Positions 1 through 9,800 of a stretch of 60,315 nt of DNA are shown in pieces. The stretch is taken from contig NZ_LN909044.1 of assembly GCF_001486585.1 (NCBI RefSeq), forward strand, positions 379,002 through 439,316, read 5' to 3'. A program made the translations under genes and the position numbers. The stretch comes from Paenibacillus senegalimassiliensis (GTDB lineage Bacteria; Bacillota; Bacilli; Paenibacillales; Paenibacillaceae). The notes under the pieces are model-generated. The model did not search any database and was not told the origin of the DNA. It worked only from the letters and a program-made list of their open reading frames with translations. Numbering within the stretch: the stretch's first letter is position 1; each line of letters starts with the position of its first letter.

Positions 1-611
1 CGCATGCGCAGGCCCGAGCCGGAGCGGCGGGCTAGACGCTCCACGCCCGCCGTCAGTTCCACGCGCCCTTGCAGATGCGCGTGCTGAACCACGGAGCGCC
101 AGGCCTCCGCTGCGCTTGGCAAGCGTTCCGCGAGTAGCTGCTGCAGCTCCGCCTCCAGCAGCGAGCGGCCTTCAAGTAAGGCCGCCAGACGCCGTACTGT
201 CTCTTCATCATGAGTAAGTTGGTGAGTCATCATTCCCTGCACCAGCATCTCTCCCTTCGGCAATCCCCCCGTTTGCCCCCACACCCACCCCGACGACCCT
301 TTGAGCCTTTCCCAGGCTTCTCCTGCTTGTCCCTCTCTCAAAGTCACCTCAGCAGCCCGTTCTTCCCGCAGCATCTCTTGCAAGTAGCGATCCCAATTAT
401 GCCCGTCCCAGCGCTCCATTTCCTCGTTTGGGACAAAGCGGTCCCTGGCGGCTATTGCCCATCCCAAAGGCAGTTCAGCGGCCAATAAATACATAGTAGA
501 AGGGGTGACTCTCTCCCCACTGTTCCACCATATGCAATCCATTCGTATATCCAAGCTCACGCGTAATTCCCAGCCATGTATCATCCTAATGGCATATAGG
601 CCTAGTTTCAC
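1..611 (-). CDS. ComFA-like DNA helicase, N-terminal part (cut by window edge)
   Basis: About 203 codons of an open frame that runs off the left end of the window. The chosen start is GTG at 611, because a GGGGG Shine-Dalgarno sequence lies 8 nt before it; a TTG two codons earlier is too close. No helicase motif falls inside the visible part, so the identification rests on position: in Bacillus and Paenibacillus, comFA (competence DNA-uptake ATPase) follows degS-degU, and Paenibacillus ComFA proteins carry a long N-terminal extension before the helicase core. The visible residues are rich in Trp, Arg and Glu and have no signal peptide or membrane segment. It could be another protein; the next 300 residues outside the window would decide. 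Confidence 0.5.
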   Translation of the reverse strand, partial: MKLGLYAIRMIHGWELRVSLDIRMDCIWWNSGERVTPSTMYLLAAELPLGWAIAARDRFVPNEEMERWDGHNWDRYLQEMLREERAAEVTLREGQAGEAWERLKGSSGWVWGQTGGLPKGEMLVQGMMTHQLTHDEETVRRLAALLEGRSLLEAELQQLLAERLPSAAEAWRSVVQHAHLQGRVELTAGVERLARRSGSGLRM

Positions 612-862
612 TTGCAAATCCCCCTAAAATATAGCAAGTTTAAGCATATTTCAACAGTTTTGAGATAATTCCTCTTTTTGAGAAAATCCTTTTGCAACGC
701 GGGTTCCCATGACTTTACATAATTAACTCTTACTCCCTGAACGCATAGGTTTACTCATCCTTCTTTCACCTTTTATGAGTCGTGTTATCCCGTATAAACC
801 ACCTCCTTTCGAAAAGGTCCACATCTGCCGTTCCACGCTTCTAAATGTCCCTGAACGCAAAA

Positions 863-904
863 AAGCACACTCTCCGGCTTATCGCCATTCATGAGAGTGT
901 GCTT
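863..904 (-). terminator. Rho-independent terminator after the small gene at 968-1390
   Basis: Perfect 12-bp inverted repeat (AAGCACACTCTC / GAGAGTGTGCTT) with an 18-nt loop, followed on the minus strand by a run of six T. The stretch 612-862 between it and the comFA-like gene shows no gene; the comFA-like promoter was not recognised. Confidence 0.85.
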
Positions 905-967
905 CACACTTTGTACTGCGCATGCCTATGCGCCAGTCTATTCCTATGCTGTTGTTCATTGCACCAT

Positions 968-1390
968 TTACACATGGACATAAGGAATTTTGCCCGCCTC
1001 TTGCGGAATACGAAGGTCAATATAAATGGGCGATCCCTCCACTGAATCTGTGGCCCGGCCCTCCATATCCTCCCTTTGTACCACAGGCAGCCCAATTACG
1101 GTCAATTCCATTTCCCCTTGCGCGTGGAATCTCCATGCAATCGCTACCGTATCATCGTCGGACCCGGCATCCAGCACCGTTACCTTAAGTGGCATACCAC
1201 GCAAACGGGCATACCATGATAAAGCCCTTAAATACCATTCCATTTGCTGTCCATGATTGCTTGTCACCAAAATATAATGAAGAACCGGATTTTCCCTGGG
1301 CCCTTTCCGCAAATGCAAGCCATGAAATACATGCACGAGTGCTGCAGCCAGCCCGTAACCCAGCAGTACCCAACCCATGTAAGGAACCAC
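968..1390 (-). CDS. Small membrane-anchored protein of unknown function
   Basis: 140 residues from a GTG start placed 8 nt after GGAGG. There is an N-terminal hydrophobic segment (about residues 4-22) and then a soluble domain. The stretch VTVLDAGSDDDT preceded by VTSNHGQQMEWYLRAL resembles the nucleotide-sugar binding start of GT-A (family 2) glycosyltransferases, where a D-x-GS-x-D-x-T motif is typical, but the protein is too short for a whole enzyme and the DxD metal site is not visible. It sits alone between degU and the comFA-like gene, with its own terminator. Function is unknown; the glycosyltransferase likeness is only a motif-level inference. Confidence 0.6.
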   Translation of the reverse strand: MVPYMGWVLLGYGLAAALVHVFHGLHLRKGPRENPVLHYILVTSNHGQQMEWYLRALSWYARLRGMPLKVTVLDAGSDDDTVAIAWRFHAQGEMELTVIGLPVVQREDMEGRATDSVEGSPIYIDLRIPQEAGKIPYVHV

Positions 1391-1567
1391 AGGACTCACC
1401 TCCCTATAGCGACAATATATGCCGCCACTTAGAGGTCGGTTACTGGGCTCCTTGCGTAGCTTTCCAGAGAATCTACCAGATTAAATTTATTGATCTACTA
1501 CCCAGTCGATATGTACCTAATGATCCTCTTTTAATTTATTATAACTATGAACAAAAGGTATGAGTAC

Positions 1568-1728
1568 AAAAAGTCAGGTTTTCAGCACCAAGAAGCTTGG
1601 ATGAAGCTAGGGACTGAGAAGCGGAGCGTACGTAGTGGGTACGTGAGCATCGGAAGGCCCGGCTGAATTCAAGATTCGACGCCGAATCTGCTTCGTGAAT
1701 ACGCTTCGTGATCAAAAGATGACTTTTT
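1568..1728 (+). repeat. Dispersed structured repeat, copy A
   Basis: A 161-bp element with perfect 9-bp inverted ends (AAAAAGTCA at 1568-1576, TGACTTTTT at 1720-1728). Inside are two hairpins: CGTAC/GTACG (1627-1643) and AGATTCG/CGAATCT (1672-1689). It aligns along most of its length with the reverse complement of 48611-48780 and its right third aligns with 30855-30924. It fills most of the 350-bp gap between degU and the small gene at 968-1390; the rest of that gap (1391-1567) shows nothing recognisable. No coding frame is conserved between copies. Confidence 0.85.
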
Positions 1729-1739
1729 GGACTACCTCT

Positions 1740-2468
1740 CTATAAAGTAACCCAGCCAAATTTGATGGCATTAATAACGGCCTGTGTCCGATCATCCACG
1801 TCCATTTTTTGCAGAATGCTACTTACATGGTTCTTAACCGTCTTCTCACTGATGAACAGATGCTCACCAATCATCTTGTTACTGCGTCCTTCAGCCATCA
1901 GGCGAAGCACTTCGGCCTCACGGCGTGTCAGCGGATTGTCATCCCCCGCCACAAACTTGACGCCTGCTTCACGTATCGCGTTATCCTCGGCGATAGCTCC
2001 GGTTTCACTCAGATACTCCATACGGCGCAACTGCTGAATCAGCTTCCCGGTAACCTTAGGGTGAATAAAGGCATTGCCCTCAGCTACAGTCCGAATAGCG
2101 TTGATCAAAGACTCAGCCTCCATATCCTTTAACAGGTAACCGGTTGCCCCCTTACGAAGCGTCTCAAACACATAGCTTTCATCGTCATGAATCGACAAAA
2201 TGATGACCTTCACTTCTGGCAAAGCCTCGCGAAGCTCGGCTGTTGCATCAACCCCGTTCAGTTGCGGCATGTTGATATCCATCAAGACAATTTCAGGCTG
2301 ATATTGACGGCAGCCCTCCAGCACTTGCGCTCCATCCGCGCATTCGCCGACAACCTCAATATCTTCCTCCATATTCAAAATCCGTTTAAGACCCTCACGA
2401 AACAATTGGTGATCGTCAGCCAAGAGAACTCGTATTGCTCTTCTGCTGTCATTTATAACATTATCCAT
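1740..2468 (-). CDS. degU: Response regulator DegU
   Basis: 242 residues. An N-terminal receiver domain (about 11-130) has the acidic pair D18-D19, the phosphorylation site D64 in LMDINMP and a conserved Lys in LLKDM. A C-terminal LuxR/NarL-type helix-turn-helix (about 175-240) contains [19 protein letters not shown] and [13 protein letters not shown]. The ATG at 2468 is preferred over upstream in-frame codons because AGGAGT precedes it and it overlaps the degS stop by 8 bp, indicating translational coupling. DegU is phosphorylated by DegS and in Bacillus controls secreted enzymes, competence and motility. Identification is secure from sequence and partner. Confidence 0.95.
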   Translation of the reverse strand: MDNVINDSRRAIRVLLADDHQLFREGLKRILNMEEDIEVVGECADGAQVLEGCRQYQPEIVLMDINMPQLNGVDATAELREALPEVKVIILSIHDDESYVFETLRKGATGYLLKDMEAESLINAIRTVAEGNAFIHPKVTGKLIQQLRRMEYLSETGAIAEDNAIREAGVKFVAGDDNPLTRREAEVLRLMAEGRSNKMIGEHLFISEKTVKNHVSSILQKMDVDDRTQAVINAIKFGWVTL

Positions 2469-3633
2469 CCTCGTACTCCTTTCTCTTCTCTGTGTTGGTC
2501 GGGATGTGGATGACGATTTGGGTTCCCAAATTCGCTGTGGATTCAATTTCCATTCTGCCTTCCAGCAGTTCCACTCTCTCCCTCATGCCGATCAAGCCAA
2601 AATGAGTGTGTCCATTTGTTTTTTGCTCCAACTGCTCCACCTTGAAACCTAACCCGTTATCCTTTACCATAATACGCAGCATCTGCACCTGATAGGTTAT
2701 TTCAACGCTCACATAAGTGGGATAAGCATGCTTAGCCGCATTGGTGAGCGCTTCCTGTACCAGACGGAAAATCGCCGCCTCCATGGAAGAGGATAGCCGA
2801 TGTTCCTTACCTCTGGTCTCAAAGGTAGCCCGAATCTTTGTTTTCTCTTCATAGTCATGCACATATTTGCGCAAGGTTGGAATGAGACCTAGGTCATCCA
2901 AAGCCATTGGACGCAAATTGAAAATAACCTTACGCATCTCTTCCAGACTCGAACGTACCTGAGCCTTCAAATCTACTATTTCGTCCTGTACCATCTTAAA
3001 TTCCTGCTTAGCGAGCATTCTTTCTACAATTTCCGTCCTAAGCACTAGATTGGCAAGTAGTTGTGCAGGCCCATCATGAATTTCACGAGATATCCGCTTG
3101 CGTTCCTCTTCTTGAGCCAAAATAATCTTTAGCCCGATGATTTGCCGGTTCTTCGCTGATTCCAGAATACGGGTCACCTGACCTAACTCGCCTGAGAAAT
3201 ATTCCAGCACAACCCCCATCTGTGTACTAATCGTCTCTGCACGTTCAGCCGATTTCTCCACATCCCGAGACCGTTTCTGGAGCTCGTCGCGACGAGCCTT
3301 CAGGTACATCTCTTTCTCCCGATAAATCAGCAAATCAAGTTGAAGCTGCGTCGCCTTCTCATAGGCTTGCTTGATATCTTCCTCATTGTACCGCACAAAA
3401 TCCCGGCTGACTTCCGTCAGCCGGATGCGGGAAAGACGATAATTCACTTCAAGTTGATCTACCTTCTCTACCGTTTCTGCCGTTTCCTTCATGACATTTT
3501 GCAGTTCGTTGTTGAGAGTCTTCAGCTCATTACGCGCCGAGTCCAGTATTTCAAGGATTTGCAGCTTGCTATTTTCCATTACGTTTACAGCATTGTTAAT
3601 GACGCGATCAATGGCATCGGCTTGGAAATCCAC
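2461..3633 (-). CDS. degS: Sensor histidine kinase DegS
   Basis: 390 residues from a GTG start after AGAAGGA. It has no membrane segment, as expected for cytosolic DegS. A long coiled coil (about 20-165) precedes the HisKA_3 motif ISREIHDGPAQLL with phospho-acceptor H186. The HATPase domain follows, with an N-box (LVQEALTNAAKHA), a G1 box (VKDNGLGF) and a G2 box (FGLIGMRERVELLEG). It phosphorylates DegU, whose gene overlaps its 3' end. Length and architecture match the family (B. subtilis DegS is about 385 residues). Confidence 0.95.
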   Translation of the reverse strand: MDFQADAIDRVINNAVNVMENSKLQILEILDSARNELKTLNNELQNVMKETAETVEKVDQLEVNYRLSRIRLTEVSRDFVRYNEEDIKQAYEKATQLQLDLLIYREKEMYLKARRDELQKRSRDVEKSAERAETISTQMGVVLEYFSGELGQVTRILESAKNRQIIGLKIILAQEEERKRISREIHDGPAQLLANLVLRTEIVERMLAKQEFKMVQDEIVDLKAQVRSSLEEMRKVIFNLRPMALDDLGLIPTLRKYVHDYEEKTKIRATFETRGKEHRLSSSMEAAIFRLVQEALTNAAKHAYPTYVSVEITYQVQMLRIMVKDNGLGFKVEQLEQKTNGHTHFGLIGMRERVELLEGRMEIESTANLGTQIVIHIPTNTEKRKEYEDG

Positions 3634-3679
3634 TTATCCTTCTCCGTTCTTTAGTCCATATAGTTCCAGACTAATCATA

Positions 3680-6466
3680 TCATGATTCGAGAGTAATGGA
3701 TTTGGTTTTCTGTTCCCAATTTACGCCAATCCCAAGCTGTTCAGATACCATTCGAAGCGGGACTAAAGTCCTACCATTTACAATTATTGGTGAAACCTCT
3801 GCTTTATTCGCGGCCCCATTCAGCAGGAATTCCTTCTTCCCCACGGTCAGTTCTAACGTGGTCGCTCCCCGGGTAACCGTAATTTTTTTAGCCGCACTAT
3901 TCCATGCTGCATTACCACCAAAAGCATCCAATACATATTTTATCGGCACGTAGGTAGTGTTGTTCTGCAACAACGGTGCTGCTTCCAGGCTTTGCTTCTT
4001 CCCATTGACCGTCATTGTTTTCTGACCCAGCACCATCACAGCCTTGGCACTCGGGAAGCCTGTATCTCCCTCAAGGGCCGGTGCTGTGAAGCGTACATTG
4101 TCAAAAGATACGCTTCCTGTCAACGCTCGCTCATCCTGACCTTCTTCTACGTTCACGACATACAGCCGTTTGAGTTTGGCCGGGTATTTAATTGTATTTG
4201 CTGTCAAGTCGGCGGTCACGGTCTTCCAACCGCTGAAATCCATCGGACGTGCCAGATCCACGTATACCGGCTTCCCATCGGCATCGGACAACTCAGCCCG
4301 TACCCAGTTCAGACTGGCATCGCCAAGTACATCCACTGTTAATGCCGTAGCATTGTCCGGAATTGCTCGACCGCTTCCCCCGTTAAACTCTGCATAAGCA
4401 AACTTGCCACCACTTCCACCTGTCAGATCATAATCAAGCTGCAGTACCTGAGAATTGGCACGCTCGCCGCTGCCTGGCACGATCGTTGCCGATCCGGTCA
4501 CTCCCACCGGAAGCCCGGTAAAGGAAATAGGGTAGGTGATATTCTCGAAGCTTTCCCAGATTGTCTCCAAGGAAGCTGCGAGTACGACCGGTGTACCGGT
4601 AAATCCGTCATAAGAAGGTGTTGCATAGGCAAACTTTGCCCCATCATTAATGGACTGGACGGTCAAGACACCATTTTGCACATTCGCCTTCATGCCACTA
4701 AAAGTCCATTTTACGGATTCAGAAGGCACTTCCACCGCAGCTCCATTTTTGATTTGCGCCGTAACGGCAACCGTCACGCTAGCTCCCGCCTCCAGTGGGG
4801 CAAAGGTGGTACCTGGCGTTAAGCTCTCCAGATCCGAGCCTCCCAGCACCTTCACATCCATACTGGTGTTAGCTTCTCCGCTGGATGCCGTAATTTTGGC
4901 GGTTCCCGCCTTCACACCTTTAAACCCACCCTCGGTCCATACTACATTGCCATTGCTGGCTTTCCATGAAGCCTGAATGCTTCCCGTATCGATCGGATTA
5001 TAGTAAGTATCATAGCCCTTCAAAGAGTAAGGGACGGTTTGTCCAATAAGCAGCGCCATGGCACCACTCACCTTCAGACCCTTCAGTGCTCCTTGCGGCG
5101 CCGTACTAAATACACCCAAGCCATTAGCAACCGCACGTTGACCTGCCGAGCCATTGGAGGTAGTAAATGTTAACTGGGCATTCGTTTCAGCGAGCGGCCG
5201 CGTCACCATCGTCGTAGAGCCGCCACCATCCAGGTTTACACCCTTCCAGACGCCAATTCCTGTCATAAAGCTTTGCAATTCTTTTAATGTCATACCACTA
5301 CTGCTGCCATTCTTCTCGGCGGTAATGATATAAGCTTTCTTTCCGTCCTTGGAGTAACCAACAGCCGTCCGGGCCACTGCACTTCCACCACTAATAGATG
5401 TAGTAGAACGAGTAAATGCCGAAGCCTTACCTTGATCCACCAGCAGGGTATGTCCGCCAATCATCATTTTCAGCTCGGCCGGATTAATAATTTGTCCATC
5501 GGTTTGCGAGCGCAGCTCATAACTAGTATCGACTCGCGTTCCCACCGTAAGATGTGAGGCCACATATTCCGCAGCAGCCCCATGGGCACGCAGAATATAA
5601 CCGTCCGGCGGCACCGCTCCTGGGATGGCCGACTGCAAGGAAACTTGCGTGACCACGCCCCCTTGCACCATGACCTCCGTAGGCGTCGTTGAGCTGTCTG
5701 CTGGCCGCGCTTCCGCCTTCCACGCACTGGTATAAATGTACATTTTCCCGGCATGGCTATAGGCCTTCTCCGGTTCTGTCATGTAGGCTTCCTGGTTGAT
5801 TCCACTAAGAGCAAAGGTAGACCCATCCTCGGCAAATACGGTACCGTTAAAGCTGAACCGATCAATCATCGGAGTTCCATCATTACGCACGACAAAGGCA
5901 TACATCCCCTGTAACTGCGTTGGACTAGTCACCATGGTGCCTTGAGAAACGGCCCCTCCCATGGGAACTCCCTGTCCTTTAGTCGCAAAGAAATCCCCAT
6001 TAACACCAGCCACGGCTCCATTTTCTTTCGCCATGTTTTCAACCGTTTGTCTAGTTGTGACTTGTCCCCCCTTGCCAGTCATCACATCGAGCTGAACATA
6101 GGGATTGGTTAAATCCACTTCAATTACATCGGCCAATACCTTCACCGGCTTACCTGAACGGGTGACCGTATATTCATATTTGACGAGCCTTGCTCCAGAG
6201 GTTAGAATTTCTTCCCCACGCTTCACCGTCTGACTAGCAGCTGCCTCGGCGGTTAATGCAGAACCTCCTAGCGGGCCAAGCCCAATGACAGGTTGAATCC
6301 ATATTAATCCCGCCAGCGTAACCAATGCCAACTTCTTGCCATGGCTAACGACCAGCCGGGTAAATTTTGAGTTAGGACGGGCAGCTTCCGATTTGACGAC
6401 AACTCTTCCAGTTTCCTCTTGTTTGACTACCATTTTAGATAACGACTCTCCCATCTGTTTAAACAA
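3680..6466 (-). CDS. Exported phosphodiester glycosidase-like protein with copper amine oxidase-like C-terminal domain
   Basis: 928 residues. A long basic N-terminus leads into a hydrophobic segment (about 45-75) ending in AEAAA, consistent with secretion. Residues about 130-455 look like the phosphodiester glycosidase (NAGPA, DUF2233) domain: GVNGDFF early, then VNLDGGGSTTM near its end. Middle residues are Ig-like/Big_2-like and a beta-sandwich region. The last ~130 residues are a 'copper amine oxidase N-terminal' stalk (VPIKYVLDAFGG, NGRTLVPLRMVSEQLG), common in Paenibacillus exported proteins and probably not an oxidase. The family hydrolyses or reorganises sugar phosphodiesters, so a wall-polymer role is possible but inferred. 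The start is probably TTG at 6466 or the ATG four codons later; neither has a good ribosome site. Confidence 0.8.
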   Translation of the reverse strand: MFKQMGESLSKMVVKQEETGRVVVKSEAARPNSKFTRLVVSHGKKLALVTLAGLIWIQPVIGLGPLGGSALTAEAAASQTVKRGEEILTSGARLVKYEYTVTRSGKPVKVLADVIEVDLTNPYVQLDVMTGKGGQVTTRQTVENMAKENGAVAGVNGDFFATKGQGVPMGGAVSQGTMVTSPTQLQGMYAFVVRNDGTPMIDRFSFNGTVFAEDGSTFALSGINQEAYMTEPEKAYSHAGKMYIYTSAWKAEARPADSSTTPTEVMVQGGVVTQVSLQSAIPGAVPPDGYILRAHGAAAEYVASHLTVGTRVDTSYELRSQTDGQIINPAELKMMIGGHTLLVDQGKASAFTRSTTSISGGSAVARTAVGYSKDGKKAYIITAEKNGSSSGMTLKELQSFMTGIGVWKGVNLDGGGSTTMVTRPLAETNAQLTFTTSNGSAGQRAVANGLGVFSTAPQGALKGLKVSGAMALLIGQTVPYSLKGYDTYYNPIDTGSIQASWKASNGNVVWTEGGFKGVKAGTAKITASSGEANTSMDVKVLGGSDLESLTPGTTFAPLEAGASVTVAVTAQIKNGAAVEVPSESVKWTFSGMKANVQNGVLTVQSINDGAKFAYATPSYDGFTGTPVVLAASLETIWESFENITYPISFTGLPVGVTGSATIVPGSGERANSQVLQLDYDLTGGSGGKFAYAEFNGGSGRAIPDNATALTVDVLGDASLNWVRAELSDADGKPVYVDLARPMDFSGWKTVTADLTANTIKYPAKLKRLYVVNVEEGQDERALTGSVSFDNVRFTAPALEGDTGFPSAKAVMVLGQKTMTVNGKKQSLEAAPLLQNNTTYVPIKYVLDAFGGNAAWNSAAKKITVTRGATTLELTVGKKEFLLNGAANKAEVSPIIVNGRTLVPLRMVSEQLGIGVNWEQKTKSITLES

Positions 6467-6574
6467 AATCTATGCCGGATACGGGATACTCCCCACCTCC
6501 GAACTAGTACTCTATTTATAGACTGTATTTACACAGAAAAGTTACGAAAAAAAGCGAGATTGTTAAAGAAATCT

Positions 6575-6772
6575 AGCAAAACTATCCACAATTTGCAGAT
6601 TTCTTTCACTAAAAAATCTCTCTTTCTCTTATTCGATGTGGATAATGTGGATTTTGTTGATAAGTTTTGTGGATATTGTGGGTAACTATCTGCACATTCT
6701 TTTTTTAAGGATGAAACCCCTGTGGATTTTGTGAGTTTGGTGGATAACTTGTGTATAAGCATTTATCAACAT
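6575..6772. promoter_or_regulatory. Cluster of DnaA-box-like nonamers
   Basis: About nine sequences within one mismatch of TTATCCACA, plus two weaker ones, lie in under 200 bp. On the minus strand: TTATCCACA exact (6637-6645), TTATACACA (6750-6758, fits TTATNCACA), TTATCAACA (6655-6663), ATATCCACA (6668-6676), TTACCCACA (6677-6685), TTATCCACC (6739-6747). On the plus strand: CTATCCACA (6582-6590) and TTATCAACA (6763-6771). Weaker AAATCCACA occurs at 6646-6654 and 6721-6729. This fills the 353-bp gap between two surface-protein genes, far from any dnaA or dnaN gene. Clustering is directly seen; DnaA binding is inferred. Confidence 0.65.
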
Positions 6773-6808
6773 AAAAAATCCCGATGCAGGGTATCCCCGC
6801 ACCGGGAT
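6773..6808 (-). terminator. Rho-independent terminator of the SLH gene at 6820-9927
   Basis: Ten-bp stem with one mismatch (6778-6787 with 6799-6808), followed on the minus strand by a T6 run, 12 nt beyond the stop codon. Confidence 0.85.
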
Positions 6809-6819
6809 GATTCACAACT

Positions 6820-9800
6820 CTATAAATAGTTCAGCTTATCCAGGACTCGCTTGAGCATTACTGCCGCCTGCGCCCGTGTTGCATTACCTTGCGGCTGGAA
6901 GGTGTTCACCGATACCCCTTGGATAATCCCTTCCTTCACGGCTTTAGCCACCGTATCCTTGGACTGAATCTTGGCTACGTCCTTGAAGCGCGTTAATGTA
7001 GCAGCACTCGCTCCATTCATCGACATATCATACCCCGCATAATCCATTGCCCTAACCATCATTAGCGCCATCTGCTCGCGCGTAATATAACTATTCGGTT
7101 TGAACGTTCCGTCAGAGTTGCCGTTAATAATCCCGGCCTTTGCCGCAGCCCCGATATAGGCCCCCATCACGCCCGCAGACACATCAGGGAAGCGACGCAC
7201 ACCTTCTTCATCTCCTACAAGTCCAAGACCTTTGACAATAAACTCGGCAAATTCCGCACGGGTTATATTTTCATTAGGCTGGAATTTGCTATTATCCGAA
7301 GAACGTGCTGAAATAATCAAGCGATTTGACAGCTCTGCAATATCATTTTTGGCCCAATGCTTGGAAACGTCCGAAAAATAGCTGTATCCCTCGGCTGGGC
7401 CCACGATGAAGTTGCCATTCAGCACTCCTGTCAGCACTGCTCCGCTTCCACTGCCAGATTTGCTAGAAGGAATGTAGGTAATTGCCCCCGTCGCTCTATC
7501 ATAGGCACTTAGGAAGACCGTCCCATAGCCTGATTGAAGCATTGGCGTCTTGAAGTACAGCTTACCTGTCATGTCCAAATCCAGTGAGTTGCTAGCCATC
7601 AAGCCGTTGTAAGCTGATACCTGCACCTCCACAGGATCTACGAGCGGAGTGATATTAGTCGTAGGAGCGTAAGGAGTGGATAACTCCATTCTGGAAACAG
7701 GCTCCAATTGAATTCTCACAAAGGCGCTAATCAGATTAGTATTATCAAAATGACGTGAAATGCTGTTGTATGGAATTTTTTCCAATGGTAGTTCATACAT
7801 CACATCTTTATATTTCAGTGCAATGGTACCTGTTCTTCCCATACTATAATAATCAATGAGCGCACCAATCGGCACAACTAGCTCAGCAGCCTTCTCTGTA
7901 GCAGGCACTTCAAATATCAGCTTTTGGGATGTTGCCTTGCTGCTATCCAGGAATTGTAATGCATCTCTTAGCTTAGTATTATCCAGCACATAGCGCTTGA
8001 TTGCTTGTCCACGTCTGGACTGGCTGGAAGAAGTTGTGGCAGCTTTCATATTGAGCAAATACCCGCCACTACCTAGTTCACCCGCCGCCACGGTATTCAA
8101 GTAATCCAGTTGCGTTGCCCCGGAACCACCACCGGTCAAATTTTGTACAGGCATATTGCTGAAGCTCTTTAACATGTTTCCTTGGCCATCATATAGTGGA
8201 TTGGTTCCCGTGTAATACGTTAATACAACTGTCTGCCCAGCCGTAACGGGAGAGGTCAACTTAAGCAGCACGGTATCTCCACTGACTTCACCAGCCTGAA
8301 CCCCCCGGCTAACCTGATTGACTAGCACTGAGAACTGACCTGTTGGCAAATTGGACACGGTTCGTAAAGATTTATTGTACACAATGGATAAAATATCACC
8401 GTTTACCGCAGCCGACTGAACTCCATCCGCTACAGCTCCATACCCAACCGCCTTCAAGTTGATATATCCGGCCAGATTCCCGTTTAAATCGGCAATTCCA
8501 TCCACCCCAGATACATAAGACAAAGTCACATTCTGATCCTTGTTGAAAGATGAGGCCAGGGTAAGTGTAACTTGATCGGACTCCACCTCTACCTTGGTAA
8601 CATAGACCGGAGAGTTGTTGACCAGCACCGAAAAATAACTCTTCGGCGGCGTAATCGAGGTTCTTAGCGCCTCATTATATTTCATCGTAATCTTATTTTC
8701 AGAACCTTCTACCCCCACTAGCTCCGGAGGCTTAGTATCGTTATAATTTCGCACCAGAAAATCACTAAATGCTGAAATATCCAAATCTCGGCTATTTTTG
8801 AGCGGATAAGAGCCTGGAGTATACGATACTTTAACTACCTGTCCATTCGTTACGGCACTGGATAAATAAAGGGTAACCGTTGAACCACTTTGGCTCAGAC
8901 GATCTATCGACTTCACTGAACCGTCGGCGGTAACCGTAAATTGCTGGTAAGCGTAGGTCGATACCGACTTTAAGCTTTCATTGAAAGACAACGTCAGCGT
9001 ACTCCCGGAGATATGACCATCTCTTGGCTTCGGCATGACTGAATCTACGCCGTTCGTTACGTCTTTAGCAGAGAAGGCAGCAGCCAGGTTACCCGAACGA
9101 TCCTGAATGGCTCTGTAGCTATCACTACCGCTATAGCTAATACGGACATTCTGCCCGATAGCTACCCCTACTTCTAGAACAACATAAACACTGCTACCAG
9201 ATACATATGCATTACTTATAGAACGAGAGTCCCCGTTCACCGTCACTGTAAAATAAGAAGTCCGCGGGTCGTCTGAATTAAGCCGTTCATTATAATTGAG
9301 ACGGATCGTCCTATTATTGTACATTTCTACACCCTCCAGTAGGGGGGCCGTCGTATCATTTATTGTTCCGGCCGTTGTAAAAGTCCAACTAATGCCGTTA
9401 TTATAAAATACTTGAGTACCCGTGCTACGTTTAAGAGTAATTGCTCCTCGATCAATCACCACCGTGTACTTATCTCCTGCATGCCAATCCGAATCCCCGG
9501 TGTCTGGAGAGATGACCAATGTATTACTACTTCGATGAACACTAAAATCTACTGAATCGTTGCCACTATCTCGAAGACGGATTCCACTTTTATCCACATC
9601 AGCAGTAATTGTATAATTAGCATCAAAAGCGATTTCTAAATCTGTATTGAGACTAACGTTGGTGCTTCCCGCGCTGGGATACAAATTTTTGTAATTTAAA
9701 TATGTGTCCTGCGTGGCCGAGACTGAAACTGCTGCCATCTGTCTCTTCGCAATCTGACTATCACTCTCCAAACTACGGAACAACACCTGGTTCGCTTCTT

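Noticed and set aside
210..488. 92-codon plus-strand open frame at the left edge
   Set aside because: Antisense to the comFA-like frame, which is open across the whole 611 bases and has a ribosome site.
1189..1563. 124-codon plus-strand open frame
   Set aside because: Overlaps the small membrane protein gene and the structured repeat upstream of it; no ribosome site and low-quality composition.
6529..6762. 77-codon minus-strand open frame in the DnaA-box region
   Set aside because: Its LSTK/STLST phrases come from translating the repeated TTATCCACA-like words; no ribosome site and no family likeness.
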